A stretch of DNA of 64,000 nt from Sporobolomyces roseus. Lineage: Eukaryota > Basidiomycota > Microbotryomycetes > Sporidiobolales > Sporidiobolaceae. Below are positions 11,045-22,781 of the stretch, in pieces; the first letter of the stretch is position 1; each line of letters opens with the position of its first letter. The DNA is taken from the NCBI GenBank assembly GCA_016617785.1, contig JADILM010000001.1:4526001-4590000 (forward strand). The letters run 5' to 3'. The position numbers and the translations under genes are program-made. Under the pieces are notes generated by a model. It saw nothing but the letters and a program-made list of their open reading frames with translations. It had not been told where the DNA came from and did not search any database.

Positions 11045-12806
11045 CTAGTTGAGTTTAGGTTGGACTCGTACACCATAAGCTGTTCAATCGCAGTTGTGAG
11101 TCAGTTTCGACAGTTTGCGAGAGAAGATGAAAAAGACTCACCTTTCGTAGCATAGTCACTGAGCACGACGAAGCGAGCGAACGAGAGGCAGAGAGTGTCA
11201 GAAATGAGCGAGTCAGGGGAGGAGAGGCGTGAAAGCGACGAAACTCACCCATTCTCAACGATAACGTCCGCAGGGTTTTGATCCTTTCCAGACAAGAAGT
11301 TCTCGATGATGACCTTCGTACCGTTCGCGTATCGAATTTGGGCGTCTGCAGTGTCAAGTGCGAGTCAGCTTTCAGATCGCAAGTCTTCGCAAGGCGAGAA
11401 ATGTTGAACTCACCGAGAGTGGTTCCGGAGTAATGAGGCACGTAACCGTTTCCATCTCCTGAAGGGTGCTTCATAGATCGCCAGCAGTGATCCTTGGGTG
11501 CAGGTTGAACGTTCCAAACATCTCCTCCCGCTCCCGCGAGTTGACCATTGTTGAGAGCTTCGGCGACATCTTCAGCGACACAGATCGCTCCTCGAGCCTA
11601 TCGAACGGGATTGAGTGAGCCTAGCTCCAAGAGAGGAGACTGAGAGAGAACGTACAGTGTTGACGAGCCAAGCCCCCTTCTTCATCCATGAAAGCTTCTC
11701 TTTGTCGATCAAACCCTTTGTACCTTCGTGGAGAGGAGCGTTGATGGTGACGATGTCGCACTGTCCGAGGAATTCCTTGAGGTCTTCGACACGACGAGCG
11801 TTGACCTTCTTCTCAGCTTCGGCAGGGAGATTTTGGTAATCGTAGTCTGTGAAAAACGGCTCAGACTAAGTCAGCTTCATCCCCCGACGAGTGGAAAGAG
11901 ACAACATACAGAGGAGCTCCTTGCAGTCAAAGGGAACAAGTCGCTCGAGAACACGGTAACCGATTCGACCACAACCCAAGGTTCCCACGACTTTACCTTC
12001 CAAATCGTAAGCGTTCTTGGCGATACCAGCTACGTCCCATTCCTTGTTGACGACTTGAGTGTGACCGACGTTGTAGTTGCGAACGAGGAGGAGAATCGTC
12101 ATGATAACCTGTAGAAAACGAAGAAAAAGTCAGATTCGCTTCTTACGCTCTTTCGAGTTGATCTGAATATCCTGCTTACATGCTCAGCAACGCTCACAAC
12201 GTTTGAACCCAAGCTCCCACGAGTATGCGTCAGTTCTGGGACTTCTCAGGGGTCGCCAGAGGGTAAGGTAGCTCACCTGTGACTTCTGCGACGGTAATCT
12301 TCTTCGTGTTCGCCGCATTCAAGTCGATATGGTCCGAACCGACACCAGCAGTGACCGCAAGCTTGAGGTTCTTCGCCTTGTCGATCAGTTCCTTCGTGAG
12401 GTAACCAGGGTGGAAAGGAGTACTGTTGCGAAGCGACGGAAAAAGGTCAACTCAAATCGGAACAGGTCAGGGGGACGTTGCACGTACGTGATCAGGATAT
12501 CAGCATCGACGATGTGCTTCTGGAACTCCGAGTTTGGTCCCTCCTTGTCGCTCGTTACGATGAATTCGAAACCTTTCTCCTTTGCCCAATCTTTCAAACC
12601 GAGTGCGTTCTCGGTTGTTCCCAATAGTTTCGGTTGTTCTTCGGCGTGCTTTCCACCGTCGTAGAGAATAGCTAGAATCTGCCGTCGAGAAAGTAGGGGA
12701 GCGACGAAGAGAAACGAAGAAGAGGGGATTGTGGGGATTAGTCCAGGAAGAGCGAAATCAGCTATGTTCGACGGTGTTCGAGAATTAGGGAGCTCACCTT
12801 TGTCAT
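11045..12806 (-). CDS. FDH1: NAD-dependent formate dehydrogenase
   Basis: This D-2-hydroxyacid dehydrogenase-family enzyme oxidises formate to CO2 with NAD+ in the cytosol. It serves formate detoxification and one-carbon turnover. The tiny first exon encodes only MTK (12806 down to 12798). The next exon resumes at [20 protein letters not shown], the canonical FDH N-terminus. Later exons supply [15 protein letters not shown], the NAD-binding [20 protein letters not shown], the loop [19 protein letters not shown], and [17 protein letters not shown]. The C-terminal active-site part includes [17 protein letters not shown] with its catalytic His. The protein ends VQPKLN and has the usual length of about 365 residues. 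There are several introns. No mitochondrial presequence is seen. Confidence 0.95.
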
Positions 12807-13582
12807 GTTGTGCAAGTGTGTAAGGTGTGAGAGTGATATGAGAGTGTAGAAGAGTGTGAGAAGGGAGAGAAGGGATGAAGATTTGAGGTAGTGGGGAAAA
12901 TGAGCGAATCGACAAGCAGACTTCGTTGGTGCCGAAACTAGACGAATCGAAGTAGAGTTTCCGACATAATCCGAAGCGAGGGGAATCTCACGCTGCGTCT
13001 GTTAGCGAAAGTTACGAAATTCGACGTACCGAATGACGCAGACTTTGCTCTCTCTACACTTATCCTGCGACTCTGAAACTCCTCGAGTACTAATGTTGAG
13101 GTTTCATGATCTACTCATTGATATCGCTCAGCTCCTCAAAGACGAGGAAAGCGAGGGGAAAGAGGTCGACCCTTACCTCCACCCCCACTCCCTCTAGGTT
13201 CCCCTCTCTCTCCGTCGGAAGGGCTTTTAGTCAAGTATTGTCGGAACGTCGGAGAGCATTCATTCGGAGGGTGACGATCTTTGGAAAAGAAAGCTTTTGA
13301 CCTCTCTCGCTGAAACGACATTGAGCGGGAGGAACAGATAGTTTGCAAGGCATATGGACAGTTGGACAGATTGACAGATAACGATAGAGAATCTAATGGA
13401 ACGACAAAGATTAAGGTAAAATGATTGTGCGAAAAGCGAAAAGCGAAAAGAATGCTTGAGAGATGAAATCTAGTGAACTGATATTAGATGGGGGTACGAA
13501 TGTAAAGGGTGTTGCGACTATAAACATATAACGACTGAAGAGAGGATATGAACAGTGTAGAGAGAGAGAGGGGAGGTCAGAT
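12807..13582. promoter_or_regulatory. Intergenic: FDH promoter and aspartic protease 3' region
   Basis: This 776-bp gap lies upstream of FDH and downstream of the protease. Around 13430-13450 there is a small direct repeat (GCGAAAA repeated three times). No gene is supported. Confidence 0.4.
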
Positions 13583-15885
13583 TTATGCGAGATCCGAGAA
13601 TCCGACGGTTTTCGAAGAGATGTCGAAAGTTGTGTAGACGTTTTCGAGGAAGCTGGACAACGAGATAGCTCTGATCAGATTCTGCGATACGAAAGAAGAA
13701 GGAGTGAGAGCGAAGACTCACGCATCACCGAGGATCCAACCATTGATTCCGATATCCGCTCCGACGACAGCTCCAACACACCTCGAGCTGCCACTGCTGA
13801 CTCTGCCAAGGTTGAAGCTGTCACCAGATACTGCCCATCGTTCTGCGAATCCTCCACCGAAAGAGAAGGAGAAATCTGGAGGAGAGGCGCAGTTATAGGT
13901 ATAATAACCTGATCCATACTCTCCACTGTTTGGCACTGCAGCCCAGAACGCAGCTGCATCGGCAGTAGGAGCCTATAAGAGTACGCTTCGAGTCAGCAAC
14001 GAACAGGACATGATAAAGAGTAGCAGAAACGTACGACAATGACAGATGTTCCAGTATCGATAATGGCAGAAACGGTTGATCCAACTTGTTTCCCTCCAAT
14101 GTTCGCCCTCGCATCGATCAGCCAATATCCAGCACTCGTAACCGGGTAGTACTTGGTCGATCCAGCTCTGAATTTACTCGAATCCAATCCTCCAAGGTAA
14201 AGTTGAGAACCGGCAGAAGCCAAGTAGAACGAGAATTGGTTCGCGACGAGTTTGGCTTGAGATGCGAGAGATTCAAAGACGGTCGGTGCGCCGAGAGTCG
14301 AGATCGAAGAGAATGCCATTCCCATCAAACCGTCGTAAGGATCGTTTGCGAAATCCGAAGTGAGAGCGTTGGCGGCACCGAGAGTTTGAGACTGGATCGA
14401 CATTCCACCAACTGCGAGAAGTACTATCGATTAGTACAAGTCATAGGAGCGGGAAGCGTAGAAGAAGAATCGAACGTACTGTTGACCGTATCAGTGTAAA
14501 CGACTCCCTTCGTTTGCGATCCATCTCCGTAAGTAATGCTCAACTTCTTGCCTGCGACCGATTTCGCAGTCGTAGACTTCGAAGGGTTGTACTTTGAGTG
14601 CTTCGAGCAAGCTGCAGCAGTACACGAGGTTGAAGGTACCCATAAATCAGCCGAACTATTGGAATCGAAAGGGGGAAGCAGTCAGGATCAAGATATCGCG
14701 AGGAGTATGAGTGAGAGAGTGGCTTACCCAGTGTCAAAGTTGATAAGGAAAGGTTGCGAAGTAGAACCAATGGATAACGAGCCGGTCCAAACTGAAAGAT
14801 TGGAGAATAGGAAAGGATGTCAGTAACAGTTCTTTCCCTTATTCACTCTCGCCTGCACTGCTTCGCTTATCGACTCGGTATCGACTCGATCCCACAATTG
14901 GACAGAACGAATCGAACCGAAGAGAGGAGGAGAGAAGGAAAAGGTAAGGGAGAAACTCACTAGAATTATCGTTCCACATCGTCAAAGGAACTGATCCACT
15001 CTGTCTCGCAGCAGCGACCGTTGATCGAGTCGCCAACGTCGAAGTAGCGGTACGTTGAGCGTTCTTGGGGTTGATGATGACTTTAGGATTCTTTGGTCGA
15101 GTCGCTCTTCGCTCCAACGCTTTCGGGTTTGCGATCGCTGCGGGAGCTCCAGGTCGATGTGTAGAAGGGTCAAAGATACGATCCTTCTTCTCGAGGTCGG
15201 AGGAGGTCGATTCTTCTTGAGTCCATTCCAAACTTTCTTCGTCACCGTTTCCCCAAACCGTTCCCCTCCTTCCCATCCGACCTACTGCCGCCGCAGGAAC
15301 CTCAGGAGTCGAAGGAGAAGGTGACGAATTGGGAAGTAGGGAAGGATCGACGAAATTTGGAGCGAGGAAATGAGCGGAACCGGTGTTGAGTTTGAAATTC
15401 TTGAGTCCTCGTGTGTACTTTGCTCTAGCCCTTGCGAGGTGAGCCTGTTACACGTGGAAAGAAAATCAAGACGAAAGCGGGAATAGGGGAAAAAGGAAAG
15501 GGAGGGGAGAGGGAAAATGAAGAAAGGAAAACGAAAAGGGAAAGTCAGCGAATCAGGAGATAATTCAATGATGAGGGAAGAGTGGTCAATGGAATTAGAG
15601 ATAATGCCCCCAAAAACGTACGTGAGCCTTTCCAAAATCGAGCGTCCCATCATCGTTCATCAATTCTTCCGAGCCTCGTCGGTGGTGAAGGGGAATAGAC
15701 TGTCCCGAATTCGAAGATGGAGAATCTGAAGGTGAAGTCGGAGAGATGGGAGATGTGACGCTGACGTTTTCGGCGATAGGTAGATCGACTTCGACTGAGA
15801 GACGTCGAGAGGAAGGAAGTGCGTCGATTCCTGAGGCGGAAAGGAGGAGTGCTGAGAGGGAAACGGCGGAAAGCGAAGTTCGCAT
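13583..15885 (-). CDS. Secreted pepsin-like aspartic protease (A1 family)
   Basis: This is an extracellular or vacuolar aspartic endopeptidase. The start at 15885 gives a signal peptide (MRTSLSAVSLSALLLSASG). A long propeptide of about 200 residues follows, with several basic sites (SSRR, HHRR, LERRATRPKNPK). The mature enzyme has both catalytic Asp motifs, FDTGSADLWVPS with an intron right after DTG, and AIIDTGTSVIVAP. The flap region is ITYGDGSQTKG and the conserved GLMGMAFSSIS is present. The C-terminus is CVGAVVGADIGINGWILGDAF, then an intron, then LENVYTTFDISSKTVGFSDLA. At least six exons are joined by clear GT-AG introns. The gene is complete. The unusually long, basic, proline-rich prosegment is the only odd feature. 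Confidence 0.93.
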
Positions 15886-18196
15886 CTTTCGATAGATGAA
15901 GGGTCGAGGATTTGAAGGGCGACGACGAGTAGAGGGAGCTGAAAGTGAAAGCGAAGAGTGTTGTTGGTTGACCGGTCTTTGAGCGAGAGCTGAGAGGAAG
16001 GGAGGAAGTTTGAGGTCGAGTTGAGGAGGATAAGGGAGGAAAGTGAAGGGAAAGGAAGAGAGAGTAGAAGCTGGGGGAGGAAGAAGAAAGGAGCGTGGAG
16101 GAAGAAAGGGACGCTAGCCGAGCGAAGCAAGAGATAGCAAGAATCCACAGAAGCATGCGACCGACGGCAACGCAAAAAGATAATTGATTGAAACTTTCCC
16201 TCATCGGATCGAATTGAATTACACGCTCTGTCCGTTACGGATGCGTTGTATGATGCCCTGTTTTCGATCGAGGTCCCTTTTGATGCCCTTTGAGCCGAAA
16301 GCGGTTGAGCGAAAAGCCTCCTCTCGAAACTTCAAAGTGAATTAGCGATCCTCGACCGTAACGGGAGATGGACCACTTAGAGTTGATGTGGCTTGCAAAA
16401 GAAGTCAATTGCTAATGCACTATAGCTCGGTACGTCGCAGTAATTCGTTCCTTTGCCCTTAAGGCTTCTTTGGGAGAGGGGGCGGGTGGAAATGGCGGGG
16501 AGGTAGAATCGTTTCAAAAGGCGACTCTTGCTGTTCGATACCGAGCTATAGAGTTATAGATACCGACTAGCGAATCTAGCTGAGCGGAAGGTGTCTATGT
16601 CGAGTGTTGGAGAACAGAGAAAAGAGTTGGATTTTCGCAACCTCGACTTTCGACTCTGTTTTGAGCGATAATTCGCGGACTAACAGCCGAACTACAACTA
16701 ACGATCACTGACATCGCATATGGGAGATTCTCCAAGAGCGGTAGAAATTTCCTCTTTTTCGCAATTTTCGAACCAAGAGTCAAAAGTCGAAGCTTACAAC
16801 GTGCGCGAGCAACGTGGAGATCTACCTATGCGCGGAAAACGACTCTACGGTTGCTCTCAGTCATGTTTCGTGAGGTCGAGACGTCGGAAAGAGAGGATCT
16901 TTCGCTCGGATTTCAACTTGCTCAGATTTCGTCGGTTCTCTCGCTGCCTCTTTCCGGCTCTTGGTGTCTCCCTGATAGATCGTCGATAGTGATCAGCAAA
17001 GGCGCCGAGGGCCCAAGAGTAAAGTGATCATCTCGGCGACGAGCGGACGAGAGAAGGAACGGGAATCGAGAAATGGAGGGTTTCGCACAGAGCGGAAAGT
17101 CGTTAGGTCTGTTCGTCCGTACCGGCTATTGAGAATCCTCTAGGAGAGTCAATACATCTCCGCATACTGTGTGGGCTAGAAACGAAGGAGATTAGAACGA
17201 GATCATCAGTCTTTGGATCAGAGATGTCGAAGTTTGAGTTTCGAGCGAGCCTACGCTGTTCCTCCGTAACGGACGCTGACCAGGAGCTAGCGAGTGACCG
17301 TTCTCGTCCGTTCCTACTTGTCAAGGTCGAGGTGTACGATCGGAGGGAGTAGAAAGAGAGTGAGAAACTTCGAGCTTCGAAATCTGTCGAGACCAGTCGA
17401 GATGAAGGCTGCTGAACGAGAGTGGACTGGTGGGGGCGAGAGTGATTTACTAGATGGATAGTAGCGGGTATGAGAGCTGTGACTTCAGGGACTTGAGTCG
17501 AGTGAAGGCGGAAAGAAGGAAAAGGTTTTGGGAGGAAAGAAAGAGTCGAAGTCCGCAGAGTCGCTTGACGATCTCGGGTCGTACTAGCATCGGCGATCTT
17601 AAGCGTACAGTATACACGAGCGTCGGAAGGTCGGAAGAGATCGAGGGAGTCGAATTAATCGCAGTCGAAAGAAAAAGCTCTGAATCCTCGCGAAGAAAAT
17701 GAAATGCGATCATCGTCGTCCTTCATCAACTCGCTACTAATACTGCAGAGACAGCTAGTTGTGGCCCGTGGTCGGATATTAGCATATGTCTCGATCGGAT
17801 CGCAGAATGCCTTGAAAGATGGCACTCACAAGAAACCCACGAATGAAAACGAACCGAAACAATCCTTTGCCCGACTCGCAACACCTTCGCACCTGTTTCG
17901 ACCCTGATAAGCCCTAATCAAAGCGATACGGGGAGTATCGCTAGAGCTACGGCCGCCTCGACAAGCTCAGATCAATTTGCCAAACTCTTTTCGAAGGTCA
18001 TACCGATTTGAAACCCATAATTACAACAAGAGTTGTACTTCCTTGATACTGATACTGAAGCCCGACTTGAACAGATCGAGATAGACTGTGAGTTGCTTGA
18101 AGACTTCTCAGTGACATTCTCCTGGCTGCGAGCGACTGAGCCTCAATAGAGATCTAAAACTCACCAAACTCCTTTTCCCCCCTCCTCTTCTCCTTC
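15886..18196. other. 2.3-kb stretch without a recognisable gene
   Basis: This is one of the largest gene-free stretches of the window. It starts at the promoter of the aspartic protease and ends at the USE1 stop codon. Open frames on both strands are short, Ser/Arg-rich and lack supporting splice sites or motifs. I found no tRNA-like fold, no transposon protein and no convincing remnant of the RRM family. It could hold a non-coding RNA or a decayed gene, but nothing positive can be said. Confidence 0.4.
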
Positions 18197-19383
18197 TCAC
18201 GTGACTTTAATCAACAAGAACACACCAACCCACATTGCCACCACGACACACAAAACTCCCAAAGTCCAACAAGTCGTCCCCCTAGTTTTCCCCCTAACCC
18301 CTTCCAATCGTTTCTGTTCCAATTTCATCCTCCCTTCGTTACCTTGCAATTTACGTTCGGCTTCTTCCATTACTTCTTTATCTTTCTCGAGGTTTTGAGA
18401 GAAAGTTAGGGAACTGGTTTTGAGGGCGGTTGAGAGAGAAGTTAGATCGGATAGGAGGGAGGTTTGAAGTGAGTGATGGTGGGATAAGAGGTCGGATGAG
18501 GTTGCGGTGGTTGAAGAGGCGGGGAGGAGATCTTCAGAGGTTGGAGGTTGAGGCGAAGGGAGGAGGGACTCTTTCTCCTCTTTTTCTTTTTCTTTCAATT
18601 GACGGTTACGAAGCCAAGGAGCGGTTGGTGGTACACGATGACGCATACCGGATGGACCGAATGAGGAAGAGAGTGAGGAGGGATGCGGGGGAAGATCGAA
18701 GGTATCTTTCGTAGGTGATGGGTTTCGAGAAGAAGAAGATAGAGAGGAGTGAGAGATGGTTGATTCTGGAATTGGCGCTGTCGAATTCATGAGTTTTGAT
18801 TCGAGTTTCGGTGATTTCGGTGGTGAGGAGGGAGGTGGAGTGGAGGAGCGGGAGGGAAGGCGCATGGGAGGGGGAATGAGGGACGGAAGGAGGAAATCTA
18901 GGTCGAGAGCAGCATTCTTTGGAGTTGAGTGAGTGCGAGCCTGTACGCTCCCCGATACCTATCAGGTCTCTTTCATGAGGATAGAGAGCAGTGGTAAACG
19001 CACGTTGTAGTCGTCCCAAGCGACATTCAATCGTTTCTCTGCTAATTCAATCCTCTTCTCGAGATCTCCTCTCGAATTTCTCGGTGGTTGCGTATATCGA
19101 CTACATCGCATTTTCATTAGCCAAGTCTATAGGTCCCGATCTAGAGTGGACTGACCTGGTAGAAGGGTAGTTGTCGTCATTCAACTCGTTTAACAACTTG
19201 TTCGCTTGTTTCAAGGTCTGTAATCTTGACTCGAGATGAGCTTTGAGGCACAAAGAGAGTAAGAGTGAAAGGGAAACTTGCAGCTTGTAGTTTGAGTAGA
19301 GTTGTGTGATGAGATGGAGGAGGGGAATCCAATATCTTGACTAGTCGTTCCAAAGTGATTCTATCCCTCTTAGCTTGACTCAT
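18197..19383 (-). CDS. USE1: USE1-like SNARE protein
   Basis: This is a tail-anchored Q-SNARE of the ER that acts in Golgi-to-ER retrograde fusion. It starts at 19383 (MSQAKRDRITLERLVKILD). Short exons give KQANKLLNELNDDNYPSTR and EKRLNVAWDDYN, then a larger exon starts ARTHSTPKNAALDLDFLLP. The middle is a Ser/Pro-rich linker. The SNARE-like helix lies near SLLSDLTSLSTALKTSSLTFSQNLEKDKEVMEE. The C-terminus is a single membrane anchor (LGVLCVVVAMWVGVFLLIKV) ending in two residues before the stop. An N-terminal helical region, linker, SNARE helix and terminal anchor are the USE1 plan. The symbol is inferred from architecture. The gene is divergent to U2AF35 with 194 bp between starts. Confidence 0.75.
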
Positions 19384-19577
19384 TTGATCGTGTGTGATTA
19401 CCTCAGCAGCAGTGGAATAGGAAGACGGGGACAACCGACATTCGTCTCTTGTTCTCTTTCACTTCACTTCTTATCTCTCTCTCTCCCTCACTCTTTACGG
19501 CTGTTTAGTTGCAGCACGTTGTACTACGCAGGTACACACAAATCTATCTTCTATATAGATTCAAATCAACTTCAATC

Positions 19578-20767
19578 ATGTCGTGAGTTGATCTTCTCTC
19601 CATTTTCGACTTGGAATCTTTGGCTGACTAAATCAACCAACACACAGTCACGGTGGAGGTGCTTCTCATTTAGCAGCCATCTGTACGCATCTTCTCTATT
19701 CGTCTCCTACTTCCCGCTAATCCCGTCTCGAGTGAGAAATTACAGATGGTTCCGAACAAGATAAAGTCAATTGTTCCTTGTCAGTCCCTTCCTCTCCCCT
19801 ACTCCCACCCTGACTTATCCCCCTTTCGTGAATAGCTATTTAAAGATTGGAGCATGTCGACACGGAGAGCGTTGTTCTCGAAAACACATTAAACCTCAAT
19901 TCTCAACCACCATAGTAGTTTACAACATGTACCAAAACCCTATGCACAACCCACAAATCACTTCGAACCCTCATTTGAGACCTCCCGGCGCTCCTCCAGT
20001 CGATCCAAACGCTTTGGAATCGAAAATGACCGAGGAGGAAACTAATGAATATTTCGAGAAATTCTGTATGTTTTCATTCCCTCTCTTCTTTCCGAATGTC
20101 ATGGAAACTGATGTACGTTGGGAGGAGGGGGACAGATGAGGACGTGTTTTGTGAATTGGTGAAATATGGGAATGTGTTGGAAATGCATGTGTGCGATAAT
20201 GTAGGAGATCATTTGATTGGAAACGTTTACGCACGTTTTGATTGGGAGGACGAAGCGGCAGCCGCTGTAGAAGCACTCAATAAACGTTGGTATGCAGGTA
20301 AGCCTCTCTCTCTCTCTCTTCTCCCTTCTCCCGTCTTCGTACTGATCAAAGATGAATGTTTTTTTTAGGTCGACCACTCTATGCGGAATTATCTCCCGTA
20401 ACAGATTTCAGAGAAGCTTGTTGTCGTCAGAATGACTTGGGACAATGTGATCGAGGAGGTTTTTGCAACTTTATGCATTTGAGGCATCCTTCGAGGAAAT
20501 TATTGAGGGAGTTACAGAGGCAACAGAGGAAAGAGAGGAAGGAGAATCCAGAGTGAGCATCCTTCTCTCTACACTCTATCTTGAGAGGCCAGAAGGAGAA
20601 CTGATGATCGTTGAGGATTCGTTGTTAGTCCGAGGGATGAGGAGAGAAGGAAAGAAATGGAAATGTTTGGGTTTGGAGCTGATGGACCTGGTGGAGGAGG
20701 GGGAGGGGGAGGGGGAGGAGGTGGAGGAGGGTATGATGATAGGAGAGGTGGAGGAGGACGATACTAG
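19578..20767 (+). CDS. U2AF1: Splicing factor U2AF small subunit (U2AF35)
   Basis: This nuclear splicing factor recognises the AG of the 3' splice site together with the large U2AF subunit. Start at 19578 (ATG-TC then an intron). Exons encode the first CCCH zinc finger ([23 protein letters not shown]), the U2AF-homology RRM (EDVFCELVKYGNVLEMHVCDN, GNVYARFDWEDEAAAAVEALN, RWYAGRPLYAELSPVTDF) and the second CCCH finger (CCRQNDLGQCDRGGFCNFMH). The last intron begins after KENP, and the final exon gives RDEERRKEMEMFGFGADGP followed by a run of about 13 Gly and DDRRGGGGRY. The tail is therefore glycine-rich rather than an RS domain. The CCCH-RRM-CCCH order makes the identity certain. Confidence 0.93.
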
Positions 20768-21313
20768 AGATGGAGTGAGGAATGGTAGTTTCGAAGTCAA
20801 GAGAATTCTGAGAAGTGAAAAGGAGAATCGATTGTACTATCTTTCGCGCGCTGATGAACGAAGATAGTGGAGCTGGAGTCGAGAATCCTCGGAGAGAGAT
20901 TCGCTCGGAGGAGAGCTGATCAGGAGAGCCGTTGACGATTCGTGCAAAGTAAATTCATCGAGGTCAAGCGCTTGAGCGATGTGACGATAGTCGACAGCTC
21001 GATCAGCAGATCTTTCGCGGCTCACTGTGACGCACACGAGCACACCAGATCAAGCTAGAAGAAGAGTCAACATTGAGTTTCTGAACGAAACCGGATGTTT
21101 CGAAACGACAAGACGGGATGAATTCAAGTTTCGCTGAGTTAACGAGAGCGAGGAAAGGTAAAGACAGTTATTTCAAGCGTTCCTATCTCTTTTACTCTCT
21201 CCTCCGACCGTTACTTCCTCTCCTTTCCGATTCGTTTTCAAGCTAGTACAATTCCTTTTCCTTCTCCCTCTCCGTTCTACCTACCATCTCTCCTTCACCG
21301 CTCGTCCTGTTGC
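20768..21313. other. Convergent intergenic region, no gene seen
   Basis: This 546-bp gap lies between the 3' ends of U2AF35 and the F-box-like gene. No supported coding or RNA feature was found. Confidence 0.4.
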
Positions 21314-22498
21314 TCACATTTCCCAAACAAACCTCGCCTTCGCTTCCTTGGGCTCCAAGCGCTTCATCCTCTCGGTGTAATCGATGAATTGTTGTGGAAT
21401 GAGGAGGAAGGAGTCGCGTTCTCCCGGAGTGTAGTAGTGAATCTCGAGGTTTGAGCAATCGACATCGGATCCTTCGAAGATGCTACGACCGCCGGAAGGA
21501 AGGAGGAGGAAGCGGGATTTGAAGTTTGCGAGAGAAGGGTGGTTCCGAGTCGTCGAGGGGAATTCTGAGAGTAAAGCGTTCAACGTTGAGGCATCGCCAT
21601 CGATCCAGATTCGGCGTTCCCTGAGAACCTCATGCCAGAAGTTCTCCTCGACTAGCGATTTCTTCAACTGGTCCGTCGAGAAGAGGGCGAGATGAGCTCC
21701 CCTACCAACGAACATTGGACTCGTATACAAAGTGAAAGTGCTGATCTCGTATTCTAGCTGATCGATTATTGGAGTGGGAACACTTGACTCGAACAAATCC
21801 GTTCGTCGTGGATTTGTCGCGAGGGAGAGAGGGTTCGAAGTATCTTCGTAGAGGGTAATATTGGCGTAGGCGAGACGTTTGCAGGCAGGATGAATAGCGG
21901 GAGGCTTTACGGAGTGAGGGAGATCCATCCAGTGAAGAGCACCTCCTTGGTGACAGGCAATCTGGAGTTCAATAAGAGAAGATGCGATTTTGATTCGGGA
22001 ATAGGTTTTCTTGTTGACTGTGAAGCCATCTTTGACTTCACGCATGTTATGGGGAAGACGCGGATCTTCGTGAGCGTTGATGACGTGAAGGACTTCGATA
22101 GCTGTCGGAATCGAGAGTCAGCATATGAGACGCAGTGAGATGGAAGAATGAATCTGACTCGAAATATCGAGCAATTTCCCTTCGTAAAGATCGACCAAGC
22201 AGTCTCCTCCAAGTCTACATCCCTCTTTACTCTCAAAGTGTTCTTCCATCTTGCTAATCTCGATCGGTCCGTCTCCCTTGATCGTGACTTTCCTAACCAA
22301 CTTCTTGTCGACATCTCTAATACTCTCCAACCTTTTCCTCTGCAACTTAGTCTCGATGACGACGTGGTGGTAGAGGAAGGGTCTGACTACTTCGGCGAGT
22401 TGTTTTGAGCAGAGTAGCGAGTGGTAGAGATCTGAGGGAGATGAGACACTCGAGAAGATCTTGATCAATAACTCAGTAGGGAGTGTAGGAGTAGTCAT
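21314..22498 (-). CDS. F-box-like protein
   Basis: This is a two-exon protein of about 370 residues. The N-terminus (MTTPTLPTELLIKIFSSVSS, then SDLYHSLLCSKQLAEVVRPFLYHHVVIE) is an F-box, which would bind Skp1 in an SCF ubiquitin ligase. The intron follows GKLLDIS and the second exon resumes IEVLHVINAHEDPRLPHN with frame preserved. The remainder is an alpha/beta region without a recognised substrate domain. It includes a hydrophobic stretch QLEYEISTFTLYTSPMFVG and a C-terminal RMKRLEPKEAKARFVWEM. Many such F-box proteins are expanded in basidiomycetes and their targets are unknown. The F-box call is fairly confident. Confidence 0.7.
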
Positions 22499-22781
22499 GT
22501 TGTTATTCTGAGGGGTTTCTGAGGTTGTGTGAGCGGGCTGTGAGCAGATCAAGTGAGATGAAGTGAAGGGAAGAAAGGAGAGAAGAAATCGCGAGAATTT
22601 CGCATAGTCGTTTTCTTAACTTCTCGAGAAAAGCTGCTCTCGCTCACTTCTGCTCTCGACGACGGGACGATCAGAGAAACGAAGAACAGAGAAGAGTTTA
22701 ACTGATTTTGCGATCTCTATTTGACAAGTTTTCAAGCGTAAAGACGTCTTTCTTACCCCTCGTCTATATTTCTACCGTGCT

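Noticed and set aside
19384..19434. Upstream extension of USE1 beginning at a non-ATG codon
   Set aside because: The real ATG at 19383 gives a normal N-terminus; the upstream ATG at about 19440 is out of frame and soon meets a stop.
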